Assembly: GCA_965223165.1 (NCBI GenBank)
Contig: CBDCVQ010000018.1
Location: 62,001-126,000 of the forward strand
Length of the DNA stretch: 64,000 bases
From: JABDMH01 sp965223165
GTDB lineage: Bacteria > Bacteroidota > Bacteroidia > Chitinophagales > Saprospiraceae
Direction: 5' to 3'
Shown: piece by piece, positions 18,768-27,774 of the stretch
Position numbering within the stretch: position 1 is the first letter of the stretch
Layout: every line of letters begins with the position of its first letter
Program-made: the position numbers and the translations under genes
The notes under the pieces: model-generated
The model's input: only the letters and a program-made list of their open reading frames with translations
Told to the model about the DNA's origin: nothing
The model's database searches: none

Positions 18768-19154
18768 CCTGGAGAATCAGCGTCCCTGACCGCCCGTGTA
18801 GGACAAAATCAATAAATGATCCAGGCTCAAACCCTGGTATACGTATCCCCGTGCGTTCGCAAGCCCAACCGTGGAAGATCCGCCCGAAAGTATGCCAATC
18901 ATTGGATGTCGATAAAAAGGGCTTGGTCGCTCGTCCATTGGAGTGACAAGGCTTTGAGCTGCTTCCATCGCGAGGCGGTGATACTGAAACCCTAATCTAA
19001 GCATCAAGGCCTCCAGGCAAAAGTCATCTGTCCGGTGAAATATAGCGACCGCCACACCTAAGCCCCTGAGAAAAGAAAACCGGTCCCGTCGCGCGCCGTC
19101 CGTACCAGGAAGCTGCTATCTTAGTCGACCATCCCTTGCGCACAAATGACATGC
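18768..19154. other. Gene-poor spacer
   Basis: A 92-codon minus-strand open frame (18777-19055) is present but has no recognisable motif; I do not call it a gene. No clear repeats are seen before 19155. Confidence 0.35.
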
Positions 19155-19325
19155 ATGAAAATCTCTCCTTCTCCATGGTCCTTTGTACTGGGGGGTCTCC
19201 TGTCCGCATGCTGGCTTAGCTGCCAGCCCGGCCCCAGTGCTCGCGGGCAGGCGAACGTCGACGCGAACGGCGTTTTCGTTTGCCTCTTGAGGATCGATGC
19301 GGTGGGCAAGTCCGCATCCGCTTAA
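19155..19325 (+). pseudogene. Lipoprotein N-terminal remnant
   Basis: 56 codons starting MKISPSPWSFVLGGLLSAC. A hydrophobic core ends in WLSC, a plausible lipobox, and is followed by a short tail that stops after GKSASA. This looks like a secretion signal cut off from its mature domain. It lies in a repeat-rich spacer, just before an R1-like copy. It could also be a tiny intact lipoprotein. Confidence 0.35.
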
Positions 19326-19394
19326 GACATGCAGGGCCTTTGTCATTCTGGCGGCATGGCAAAGTCCTCATATCCATATTCTTGTGTAACTTTG

Positions 19395-19600
19395 GTGTGT
19401 AAACTTGCGGTCCAAAATCCCAGGTGGACCCTGCTTGGTTGCTCGCGCCAACTTGTGCAAGCGGCAACCCGCCCCCAGAGCTATCGGATCCCTATGGATG
19501 GGCTCGATCAAGGCCTTCTGGCAGACAAGGTGGTAAGGACCGGATCGTACGTGTGCATGTGGTGGACGGTGGCACCGCTACACCGATAGCCCGGTGGAAT
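19395..19600 (+). repeat. R1-like intergenic repeat, degenerate copy
   Basis: The second half matches R1 copy 3: AGCTATCGGATCCCTATGG, GGGCTCGATCAAGGCCTTC and GGTAAGGACCGGATCG. The GAATTGCGTAAATTG core is not recognisable, so the head is lost or diverged. Confidence 0.4.
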
Positions 19601-19653
19601 CGCACCGGTCGCAGATGCACCGGTGATGGTCGTTGTAACTAAAAAAAACCGAA

Positions 19654-20181
19654 ATGTTTAAAGCCAAACTGATAGAAAATCAATCGTACTACCGCCTAAG
19701 GAGCAAACAACAAATCCTGGCTCTGTTCGTGCCCATCCCCGTCACGTTCATTGTATGTTCTCATCTAACACCCCTTTGGATTCCGGTACTAATTGCAGGA
19801 CTGTATATTACTCTGCTGGCCGTGATGGCCACAAATCAAAAGAAGATTGCCTCGCTCCTCAGCAACAAGGTGGTAGAAATGGATGCCGATGAAATAAGAA
19901 TAAAATCCAGTCAGGGCATACCGCAAGAAGCCATCCACCTGGATGACGTCCATAGGATCGTCTTGAGTGACACCTATTTGATGCCCCAAGAAACCATAAA
20001 AGAAATGGGGCGAGAACTAGTAGGCAAGGCCAAACAAAACCATGTAATTCTTTACCTCAATAATCGCAAAAGACGTTTGGATTTTGAGATTGACTCATAC
20101 TATATGAAGGATCAGCTAAGCAAAGTACTCGACATGTGGAAGAAAGCATATAGTATCGAGATAGATCGTCCAAAATCATGA
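19654..20181 (+). CDS. Membrane protein with two N-terminal helices
   Basis: 175 residues. Two hydrophobic segments (about 24-39 and 42-59) are followed by a soluble beta-rich domain (EIRIKSSQGIPQEAIHLDDVHRIVLSD) resembling a bacterial PH-like domain; this last point is a guess from pattern. The C-terminus is helical. The stop overlaps the next gene by 4 bp (ATGA), so the two were probably an operon before the second was interrupted. No enzymatic motif is seen. Confidence 0.6.
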   Translation: MFKAKLIENQSYYRLRSKQQILALFVPIPVTFIVCSHLTPLWIPVLIAGLYITLLAVMATNQKKIASLLSNKVVEMDADEIRIKSSQGIPQEAIHLDDVHRIVLSDTYLMPQETIKEMGRELVGKAKQNHVILYLNNRKRRLDFEIDSYYMKDQLSKVLDMWKKAYSIEIDRPKS

Positions 20182-21055
20182 AAATTGGCATTTTCCAAGA
20201 TGTGCATGCAAACCTACCCGCATTCGACAGCGCACTGCGCTTTTTTGCGGAGAATCAATGCTCCAAGATTTATCATGTCGGTGATCTGATTGGCATTGGT
20301 CCCCATCCGAACGAGGTACTCCGTAGCGCACTATCCATGCCCAAGTTGGTGCCTAGTGGACAGTAACACTGAAAGCGGAACGCCCGATCGCATTCTTTCG
20401 CACCAACTCTTCATCGCCAGAAGCCTTACGTAGCTTAGGCTATGTGCGGTTATGTCTCTTCGATTTGGCACAAAATAATAGCGATCCATGCATCCCTTTT
20501 CAATGTTACAGTCCACTATTGATGGGAAATCACGACTATTGGTACGCACATGGGGTGCCAAATCCAAAACCTGACACCATGACTGAAGAAGAAGTTCGCC
20601 ACCATGCCTGGAGTCACGGACAAATCGGAAACGGTCCCAAAAAATCGGTAGCGCAATGGAAGTTTCACGAGGAGCTTACAACGGCCCACGGTAAGATACG
20701 ATTCCAGCACTATGGTATAAATCGACGAACCCATTGGTTTGAAGCAATTATCAAAATACCGGATCGCAATCAATTGAATCGACTATTTGCTGGTGCCAAT
20801 GCTGCGATGATATTCTACGGCCATAATCACCAACCCAGTGATATCAGGAGTGAGACTAGATATGTCAACCTCGGATCTGCGGGGTGTTACGATAGACCCG
20901 AAGTCAGGTTGGGGATACTTCATGTCACCCCAAAGACTCTCAGATTGACCAAATATTCTGTGCCATATGAAGACAATGGATTAATGGAGGCATATGACGA
21001 GCGATGCGTACCTGCAAAGGACTACATTCGAAAAAACTTTATAACCAGAAACTAA
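20178..21055 (+). pseudogene. Calcineurin-like metallophosphoesterase split by MITE-2
   Basis: The 5' part begins MKIGIFQDVHANLPAFDSA with the DxH motif and then YHVGDLIGIGPHP (GD motif). After 20353 the frame runs into the MITE-2 element. The gene resumes after 20518 with LMGNHDYWYAHG (GNHD), FYGHNHQPSD (GHxH) and ends at 21055. Together the parts give a YfcE/ICC-like phosphoesterase of about 240 residues with all four metal-binding motifs. The two halves are in different frames; deleting 161 or 164 bp would restore frame. As it stands the protein is truncated before the GNHD motif and likely inactive. Confidence 0.85.
20356..20516 (+). mobile_element. MITE-2 inside the metallophosphoesterase gene
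   Basis: The ends GTGGACAGTAACACTGAAA and the reverse complement of CTTTTCAATGTTACAGTCCAC form inverted repeats of about 19 bp with two mismatches. TA flanks both ends (20354-20355 and 20517-20518), as for TA-targeting elements of the IS630/Tc1 group, although the reading frame is not restored by simple excision leaving one TA. The copy at 43571-43743 is an inverted relative. No transposase is encoded. Confidence 0.8.
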
Positions 21056-21164
21056 AAACTGTGCGTGACAACCTAAATCTCGTCAAGACACTCCCTTCCC
21101 AGGTAGATCGAAAGAACATCGTACTGCTCTTCATCTCAGTGATTACTCCAGATCGATCCCGCCC

Positions 21165-21695
21165 ATGAAAGCAAACTACTTCGACCAATTCGCAGATATA
21201 ATTGTACCGCACGAAACCGAAATCATTTACCTTAAGAGTCGAATAGAAAACGGTCGCAGCAGAAACCCATCGATGATATTTGAAGACGGATTCGGTGCGT
21301 GTAGATTTCGAGATAATCGTAATCTGACTGCTCACAATCCGACCTTTCTGAAGTATGCCCTCTACGACAACCTCCAAGACTTTGACTACCTCACGAACCT
21401 CACTCGAATCACTAGCCATGAAATTCTGTGGCATGTGCTAAGTGTCTATGTCGGTAACTATGACATCGCCAACATGCGAAATCATCTAACGGCGGAGCTA
21501 TCCGACAATCCACACTATACATTCAACCTGACCCATGTTTCCTACCTCTTTGATGCAACCCAGTACTGCGTGTTCTCGGCCTCGCTCGGGCCCGGCCAGA
21601 GCCTTGGTCTCGTAAGAAAGTCGATGCTTCCTCAGCTCATTCTCTGCGGCCACAAGATAGGATACGAAATAAGGGAGTTACGAAATGACAACTGA
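21165..21695 (+). CDS. Hypothetical protein
   Basis: 176 residues beginning MKANYFDQFADIIVPHE. No transmembrane or signal segment, no family recognised. The middle has a patterned stretch FDYLTNLTRITSHEILWHVLS that may be helical. It lies in the same direction as its neighbours but with spacers of over 100 bp on either side. Its length and composition support a real gene; the function is unknown. Confidence 0.5.
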   Translation: MKANYFDQFADIIVPHETEIIYLKSRIENGRSRNPSMIFEDGFGACRFRDNRNLTAHNPTFLKYALYDNLQDFDYLTNLTRITSHEILWHVLSVYVGNYDIANMRNHLTAELSDNPHYTFNLTHVSYLFDATQYCVFSASLGPGQSLGLVRKSMLPQLILCGHKIGYEIRELRNDN

Positions 21696-21954
21696 GGGCA
21701 TAACATCATGCGACCTGCAAGCGTAATATTTGATGCGACTTCAACGCGGATCTAGACGGCAGCCAACAAGAAACTATTATCGCAGAGGTTATGAATAAAG
21801 CCTAAGCGATTCTCAGCCTCAAACAGGCCCTCGCACAAAATTATGTAACTTACCTGCCTACCCTATAGACCAATTTTCGGCCTCGTGGACCTTATCTTTG
21901 CCTCTAGCCCAAAGCGCCACTGTGCTGACCACAATGCAAGTTAAACCATAGTTA

Positions 21955-22815
21955 ATGAACAGTCAGCTCGAAACCAAACTGCGGCAACTGAGCACTTCGC
22001 TCAGAGCGGAAAAACATCTTGTGCAGCTAAAAGAAAGATTAGAGTCACAGAAAATCGAACTCAGCCGGCTAAACGCAAGAATACACAGCACCATTCGAAC
22101 GATGGACAAAAGCCAAAAACCTTCTTTCACCAGACTGGTGAAAACCATCCTCGGTACGGATGAGGAGCTGCTCGAACTACACAAACGGCACTATCTAAAT
22201 CTGGTGTTGCAGCAAAATGAACTGGAAAAATCCGTCCTGGACACGGAGACCGAAATTGACCTACTTCAACCCACCATCAAAGACGCTGACCGGCTGAGAA
22301 GGGAGATCAAAAGCTTGGTCAGAAAAACCGCAGATCATCCAGCTAGTCCCGAAGTAAATAAGTTGAGGGAGATCATGAAAGAATCGGAAAGACTCATCTC
22401 CCTGCAATGTGAGATCGAAGAGGCCATCACGATCGGTGCTGCATTAAATAGAAAGTTCAACACAGCCATTAAATTTCTCGAACGATTTGCCAAGGAGCTG
22501 CATGGCGCCCATCGAAACAAAGATGAACTCATTGGCTTCGAAGTGCTGCACCTCGACCAATACCAGCAGCATATTGTAGTACTAAAGCACTATCTGATCA
22601 AGTTTGAATCCGAGCTAAATGATGTCTACGACAAACTGCTCTCCAACTCCCAAGTCCAACTAAGATCCCTACACAAAAGCTTTATCGAAGAATACCGGTT
22701 GACACTCCTTGCCGAGATCGAGGACCACACCGGCCTCGTTGGCAGTCACCTGTTCTTAAAAAGGCCAAAAGAACATTCTGATGTCACTGACCAAAGCCTT
22801 AAGAAGCGATCTTAA
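21955..22815 (+). CDS. Coiled-coil protein
   Basis: 286 residues, almost entirely heptad-like helix: LRAEKHLVQLKERLESQKIE, QQNELEKSVLDTETEIDLL and LRREIKSLVRK are typical. No signal peptide, so probably cytoplasmic. No family is recognised; such proteins may be structural or act as tethers. The last ~20 residues KEHSDVTDQSLKKRS are read in a different frame from an overlapping small open frame at 22781 that also looks coding, so a frameshift near the 3' end is possible. Confidence 0.6.
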   Translation: MNSQLETKLRQLSTSLRAEKHLVQLKERLESQKIELSRLNARIHSTIRTMDKSQKPSFTRLVKTILGTDEELLELHKRHYLNLVLQQNELEKSVLDTETEIDLLQPTIKDADRLRREIKSLVRKTADHPASPEVNKLREIMKESERLISLQCEIEEAITIGAALNRKFNTAIKFLERFAKELHGAHRNKDELIGFEVLHLDQYQQHIVVLKHYLIKFESELNDVYDKLLSNSQVQLRSLHKSFIEEYRLTLLAEIEDHTGLVGSHLFLKRPKEHSDVTDQSLKKRS

Positions 22816-22882
22816 GGTCATCAAGAAATCCATTGCTAAAAATGAGCAACTGGAAAAGAAATGGCTCAAGGAACTAAAGTAG
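22781..22882 (+). CDS. Possible overlapping 33-residue protein or frameshifted tail
   Basis: The frame reads MSLTKALRSDLKVIKKS and continues helix-like to KWLKELK. It overlaps the end of the coiled-coil gene in another frame. It may be a small translationally coupled gene or the original C-terminus of the coiled-coil protein after a one-base change. Confidence 0.3.
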   Translation: MSLTKALRSDLKVIKKSIAKNEQLEKKWLKELK

Positions 22883-23268
22883 CCCCCACCCAGATCTGTA
22901 CACGACTGGATCGCTCCCACCCTTCCCCAAGGTACGGGATTCACTCATGCACGGGACCCCCAATTTCCGCAGGACGAATTAGTCTTTTGCGGTGAGAGAA
23001 CTATTTACTGAGCGCTAGCACACAGGTAGGGATTGCCACCAAGTGATACAAAGAAGAAAGAGCACACCCTAAGCTGCCCTCGTGAATCAGGAGAAAACCA
23101 GGAGGGGTAGATAGGCAACCGGGGTGCACGATATGAGGGTGGGTTGAGGATTACCTTGAAGGATCACACAAAAGGACAAATTAGTTTCAGTTTTTCGTAA
23201 TTTTTGATGTTTCGACAATGAGCATGGATTAATACCACATTACTGACCAATAAAAGGCAAGCCTGAAC
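22883..23268. other. Spacer upstream of the disrupted GNAT gene
   Basis: It contains GACTGGATCGCTCCC near 22910, resembling the tail of R1 copy 3, and an AT-rich stretch 23185-23225 that could hold the promoter of the next gene. No coding evidence. Confidence 0.35.
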
Positions 23269-24052
23269 ATGCTGGCAAGGACCTATAAAATAGAATCCAA
23301 AAGACTATGCATCCGATGTTATGCGCCAACGGATGCCACACTCTTAAAGACCGCCATTGATGAAAGCCTGGAGCATCTCCTCCCCTGGATGCCTTGGGCT
23401 CAAAATGAGCCGGAGCCCCTCCAGGCCAAGGCCGACAGGCTTCGCAAGTACAGGGGACAATTTGACTTGGGCGTGGATTACACCTTCGGCATATTCAGCA
23501 AGGACCAGCAGATGCTCATTGGATCGACCGGCCTGCACACTCGACTGACGGGTAACGCGAGAGAGATCGGCAATTGGATCCACGCGAGATATTTGCGACA
23601 GGGCTATGCCACCGAAGCGGTAGCAGCACTGGTACAGGTGGGATTTGAAGTTGAGCAGCTCGAACGGATAGAGATCAGATGTGATCCTCAGTAGGCTTTC
23701 GCATTAAATATTGTTGTTAATTCTAATGTCTTTAGTCCGCATACTTCGTTGCAAAGCCTCGCCGTAGCTAAGGCTATGGCTGTGTTTTGCGCCTCGTCTG
23801 CGAACAAAATCCTATTAGAATTATTCAACATATCTAATGCGAAACTCTACTAGGAATGTGCGCAGCCAGGGCATTCCCAAAAAACTGGGATTTGTGCATG
23901 AAGCGACCCTTAAAAACAGGGCGACTGATGCCCGAGGGGCCCGGCGAGATGTGATGATCTGGAGTCTGTTTCGCACGCAATACCGGCTGCAAGACTTCGC
24001 TCATTTCAAAATTAGCGCGTTTGATATCGCAGGCGAGCCGATTATCTGGTGA
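23269..24052 (+). pseudogene. RimJ/RimL-type GNAT acetyltransferase split by MITE-1
   Basis: The first part (23269 to about 23691) begins MLARTYKIESKRLCIRCY and covers the GNAT motifs EIGNWIHARYLRQGYATEA and QLERIEIRCDPQ. It is stopped by the terminal TAG of MITE-1. Beyond the element the protein resumes as NVRSQGIPKKLGFVHEATLK and ends at 24052 with AGEPIIW. This matches the canonical order of a RimJ/RimL-like N-acetyltransferase of about 205 residues. Frames before and after differ, and removal of 163 bp would restore them. The first part lacks the C-terminal motif, so activity is unlikely. Confidence 0.85.
23688..23853 (+). mobile_element. MITE-1 copy B (short form)
   Basis: The ends TAGGCTTTCGCATTA and TAATGCGAAACTCTA flank a 158-bp core. 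The flanks are TCAG left and CTAG right. Compared with copies C and D it lacks about 65 bp of the middle, including the GCTTTCGCGGTTCCCTCAC block, so it is an internal deletion derivative or an alternative form. The right end contains ATG in frame with the downstream GNAT half. Confidence 0.85.
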
Positions 24053-24177
24053 GCCATGTGTAAGCCACCTCAATCGCGAGCTGAGACAGCTGCATCAAAA
24101 AATGGCAAATATGCACTGGCCGCTGGCCCGGTGCTCAGCATGGTAGATACCGACTGCCCCATTCCCCAGACAGGGAC

Positions 24178-24330
24178 GATAGGAAATGCGTATATTGCTG
24201 TTAGAACCTAAGAGCCAATGTGCGTGGTGGAGACATTCCTACTCCAGCGGATAAAACGGAGCAGGAGAACCCTGAAGCGATCGAATCTCTCAATATGTAC
24301 CGAGTCGACCCATTGGTGACCCTGGAATAT
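24178..24330 (+). repeat. R1-like intergenic repeat, degenerate copy
   Basis: It opens GGAAATGCGTATATTGCTGTTAG, cut here as AAATGCGTATATTGCTG, which resembles the R1 head. GAAGCGATCGAATCTCTC and a later CCATTGGTGACCCTGG follow in roughly the R1 order. Divergence is high. Confidence 0.35.
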
Positions 24331-24442
24331 CAGGACCGAAAGGGGCTATGGCTATCATGTCTACACATTTTTCGGATGCGAGCAACCCAAGCAAAGTTTA
24401 TTGGCACTCGGACACCGCGGCCAGGAAGAAAATAAAACAACT

Positions 24443-25570
24443 ATGAAAACAATACCTAGATCCATCTTGATTCTCTGTACGCTTATGGGTGCTATCGCCT
24501 GCACGGAGAGTCTAACTAGTGGCGATGGATTTACGATCACAGGGCAAGTCACGGGCTTCCCGGATGGCACCAAATTCTACTTGCGAAATCTGGCAACCGA
24601 ATCCGTCATGGACAGTGCGACCTTGCAAGGCAACAACTTTAGGTTCGAAGGCCATCTTGCTCAACCACCCGAGCAAATTTGGCTGATAGCCAACCCGGAC
24701 AGTCAGTTCGTCTACACCAACTTGCTTATGGGAAACGATGATATTACCGTCAGGGGAGATGTGACAGATTTTCCTTGGAATGTAGAAATCGAAGGTTCAA
24801 AATCGCAAGAGGATTATAATTTTCTCCGCAATCTCACCAAAGTACATGACATACAAAGAGATTCTCTCGTGAAAAACTTTCTGGCCCTTCCCCCTGAGGA
24901 ACAGCAACAAAAGGGGAAACAGATTTGGACTAGAATTGGCAAGATCGATAGCACCACAAGAGCATTGCGCATGGACTACGTCCGATCACATCCAGACACA
25001 TATATCAGTGTCATAGAGTTGGGTTATCTAAAAAATGGACTGCCGAAAGACACTATCCGGGAAATATTCGACAGATACACACCCGAAATCAAAGCGAGCA
25101 AATATGCCAGTGTCGTTGAAGTGTTTTTGAGAGAAAACATTTCCAGCGTTGGAGATCAATATCATGATTTTGAGGCATTCAATCAAGAAGATCAAATTGT
25201 CAAATTGTCAGATATCAGGGGAGCGTATACGCTGCTTGACTTCACGGCAGCCTATTGTGGACCCTGCATTCAGGCAGCGGACGAACTGGCCATGATTCAC
25301 CAAGGTTATTCCGATTCGCTGGAAGTAGTAAGCGTCTCCCAAGACGCTAAAAAGGAAGTGTGGCTCAAATCTCTGGAAAGGGACAACGTAGCCTGGAATA
25401 GTTTATGGGACGGAAAGGGAAGGTATAGTGAAACATCGATCAAATACGGCATTCAAGGTATCCCAGCCTTTGTCCTGATCGATCCCAAAGGAACGATCAT
25501 CGACATGTGGACCGGTTATTCTGAAAATAGTATTATTAGTAGATTGGATAAATCGCTGCAACTGAATTAA
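24443..25570 (+). CDS. DUF4369-TlpA thioredoxin-family lipoprotein
   Basis: 375 residues from MKTIPRSILILCTLMGAIAC, a lipoprotein signal with Cys20; an upstream ATG at 24401 is ignored. Residues about 28-120 match the DUF4369 beta-rich domain (GQVTGFPDGTKFYLRNLATE), then a helical linker, then a thioredoxin fold with LDFTAAYCGPCIQAADEL (CGPC near 272-275) and GIQGIPAFVLIDPKG. This is a standard Bacteroidota envelope redoxin architecture, often linked to cytochrome maturation or peptide metabolism. It is a single gene; the substrate is unknown. Confidence 0.9.
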   Translation: MKTIPRSILILCTLMGAIACTESLTSGDGFTITGQVTGFPDGTKFYLRNLATESVMDSATLQGNNFRFEGHLAQPPEQIWLIANPDSQFVYTNLLMGNDDITVRGDVTDFPWNVEIEGSKSQEDYNFLRNLTKVHDIQRDSLVKNFLALPPEEQQQKGKQIWTRIGKIDSTTRALRMDYVRSHPDTYISVIELGYLKNGLPKDTIREIFDRYTPEIKASKYASVVEVFLRENISSVGDQYHDFEAFNQEDQIVKLSDIRGAYTLLDFTAAYCGPCIQAADELAMIHQGYSDSLEVVSVSQDAKKEVWLKSLERDNVAWNSLWDGKGRYSETSIKYGIQGIPAFVLIDPKGTIIDMWTGYSENSIISRLDKSLQLN

Positions 25571-25795
25571 TTGAAATCCTCAGCTTTTGCGACTTTCTCC
25601 CGACTGTTCTCGGCAAGATATCTGCATCGGTGGTAGTCATGGCAGATTTCCAGCAACTTGGTCACAGATCTAAGGCCGAGGAACTCTACTAGCATAGCGA
25701 CTATCCTTGCGATGACAAATATGTTCACCGAAATCCACTGGTCGGCATGGTAAAGAAACCACCCCACGATACATTTCTAAAAACAAAAATCAACA

Positions 25796-26713
25796 ATGAT
25801 GGAAAAAAGATACCTCCCACTACTCGCTACCCTACTCACGATCAATGTAGGATTCTCGCAACATGCCCCGCAGTCTCGGGCCGACAGCTTGAAGGAGTCT
25901 GGACAGTTGACCCTGGCAATTCAAGCCTATGCCGACAACTATGCCATGAAACCCCTAAATCGCTCCAATACATACAACTACGCCTGTGCACTCGCACTCC
26001 ACGGCCAAAATGACTCGGCCTTTCACTACTTGCGCATTGCCCTGGGCAGGGACACTTCCGTAAGGGCGCTCAACGAACCAGATTTCTATTACCTGCTATC
26101 CGATGAAAGATGGAAAGATATCGAAGACATGCTTGTGCAGCGAGTCGAGGCTAAGTACGGTGCATATGAAGATTTGGAATTATCCAAAGAACTATGGCGG
26201 ATGAAGATTAAAGACCAGGCCTTCTACTATGAGCTGGACGTCGCCGAAAAAGCCGTTGGGAGGGAGTCCCCCATCGTAGATGCCCTCTGGGAGCTCAAGT
26301 CTAAGATCAATAGGGAGAACCTTGCCAGGGTCGAGCAGATCATCGCAGAAGGAGGCTGGCCAAAGCAATCTGTGGTGAAATCGAGTGCGGCCACGACCGT
26401 CTTTCTAGTCATCCAACACTCAGATCTGGAGACACAAGCAAAGTATCTACCGATCATGAAAGAAGCCGCCGACAACGGTGAGGCCAACTGGAGATCCCTG
26501 GCGCTGCTCATCGATCGGGTACATCTTGGCCAGGGCAAGCAACAGATCTACGGATCGCAAATATCCATCGACGACGAGGGAAAATATATGGTGCGAGACT
26601 TGATGGAACCGGAGTACGTCAATCAGCGAAGAAGGGAGGTGGGGCTCGGGCCCATCGAGGAATACGTCAGTTTCTGGGGCATCGAATGGAAGATCGAGCA
26701 GAAAGAAAAGTAG
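25796..26713 (+). CDS. DUF6624 protein with TPR-like N-terminus, exported
   Basis: 305 residues. A signal peptide ends NVGFSQ. The N-terminal part (LTLAIQAYADNYAMKPLN, FHYLRIALGRD) looks TPR-like. The C-terminal ~160 residues carry the DUF6624 pattern: AATTVFLVIQHSDLETQAKY, LPIMKEAADNGEANW, LLIDRVHLGQGKQQIYGSQI and VNQRRREVGLGPIEEY. DUF6624 is widespread in Bacteroidota without a known activity; conserved His and Asp residues suggest an enzyme. A second ATG immediately follows the first, so the start is uncertain by one codon. Confidence 0.8.
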   Translation: MMEKRYLPLLATLLTINVGFSQHAPQSRADSLKESGQLTLAIQAYADNYAMKPLNRSNTYNYACALALHGQNDSAFHYLRIALGRDTSVRALNEPDFYYLLSDERWKDIEDMLVQRVEAKYGAYEDLELSKELWRMKIKDQAFYYELDVAEKAVGRESPIVDALWELKSKINRENLARVEQIIAEGGWPKQSVVKSSAATTVFLVIQHSDLETQAKYLPIMKEAADNGEANWRSLALLIDRVHLGQGKQQIYGSQISIDDEGKYMVRDLMEPEYVNQRRREVGLGPIEEYVSFWGIEWKIEQKEK

Positions 26714-26907
26714 CCTCATCAGGCACCCGGTCAGGTATCCACGCCCGGTCATCAAGCCGGCCCCTCCCTTGGCGGATTGCTGATCGCTCAGGTGAGCATG
26801 AGGCATCTTGACGCCAATGTGCCGCCATGAACTTGCAAAGACGCAAAAACCCCTTACATTGTCATTGCTCCCGCTGGATGGGAGATGGATACTCCATCTT
26901 GAGAGCT

Positions 26908-27672
26908 ATGGCACGAACGATGAATGCGACAAGCACCACCGGCTTAAGGCAGGCGGCGACACTGATTGTCCTGGTGTGGTGGGCCCAACTGGTGCTGGCG
27001 CAGTCGCCCTACCGGCTCGCACCCGGTGCCGATCTGCCCATTTTAGGCACCGAGATCACCTTGGTCGGAATTAACATTGGACTGCATAAGTCTCTTGCTC
27101 CGCTGGCCCCTGCCGATACCGTCGGCCTAGATGTCCTGGGTCTGCCAATGATCGACCGACATGTGACTCGCAACTGGTCACGGAAAGCCCAGTCTACCAG
27201 TGACATTCTATTGCGCAGCTCTCCGCTAGTGCCCTTGACTCTTCCGCTTTTGGCCGGACGAAGCAGTCGGCACAGAATGAACGTGAGCTATGCGATCGTG
27301 CTGCAAGGGATGCTGGGTGCGTATGCACTAACCGAGGTAACCAAACTGATCGTCAAGAGAAAAAGGCCTTACACCTATGGCCAATCTTCGTTTGACGGAG
27401 AACTCTTCGATCGCAATGCCAAGAAGTCCTTCTTTTCTGGCCACGCTTCCTACACAGCGGTCAACTACTACATGGGCGCCAAGATGTTCCACGATTTTTA
27501 TCCCGACAGCAAGTGGGGGCCGGCCGTCTGGGCCACCGCAGCCCTTGTCCCAGCCATCACCGCCTGGAAGCGGGTGCAGGGCGGCAAGCACTTTGTGACG
27601 GATGTGCTCGTAGGCTATCTTGTGGGAGCCGCTGCGGGCATTCTGGTCCCGGAGCTACATCGCAATCTGTAA
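26908..27672 (+). CDS. PAP2 family phosphatase, exported
   Basis: About 254 residues; ATG 26920 is an alternative. A hydrophobic segment ending VLAQ acts as signal. The three phosphatase motifs are KLIVKRKRPYTYG, FFSGHAS (PSGH-like with Phe-Phe) and RVQGGKHFVTDVLVGY. These belong to the type 2 phosphatidic acid phosphatase/acid phosphatase superfamily, which removes phosphate from lipids such as undecaprenyl pyrophosphate. The active site lies on the periplasmic side. The usual multi-helix topology is only partly evident. It is a single gene. Confidence 0.85.
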   Translation: MARTMNATSTTGLRQAATLIVLVWWAQLVLAQSPYRLAPGADLPILGTEITLVGINIGLHKSLAPLAPADTVGLDVLGLPMIDRHVTRNWSRKAQSTSDILLRSSPLVPLTLPLLAGRSSRHRMNVSYAIVLQGMLGAYALTEVTKLIVKRKRPYTYGQSSFDGELFDRNAKKSFFSGHASYTAVNYYMGAKMFHDFYPDSKWGPAVWATAALVPAITAWKRVQGGKHFVTDVLVGYLVGAAAGILVPELHRNL

Positions 27673-27774
27673 GATCTGTCGTAAGTCTCCGGCTTCTGAA
27701 ACAATCTTTTTTGAAGCATGGTACTTTATCTAACTTGATGTGCCTCCGCAACAGATCACCGAATCGGCGCAAGC

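Noticed and set aside
18777..19055. 92-codon minus-strand gene
   Set aside because: No recognisable motif, and the composition gives no support over chance.
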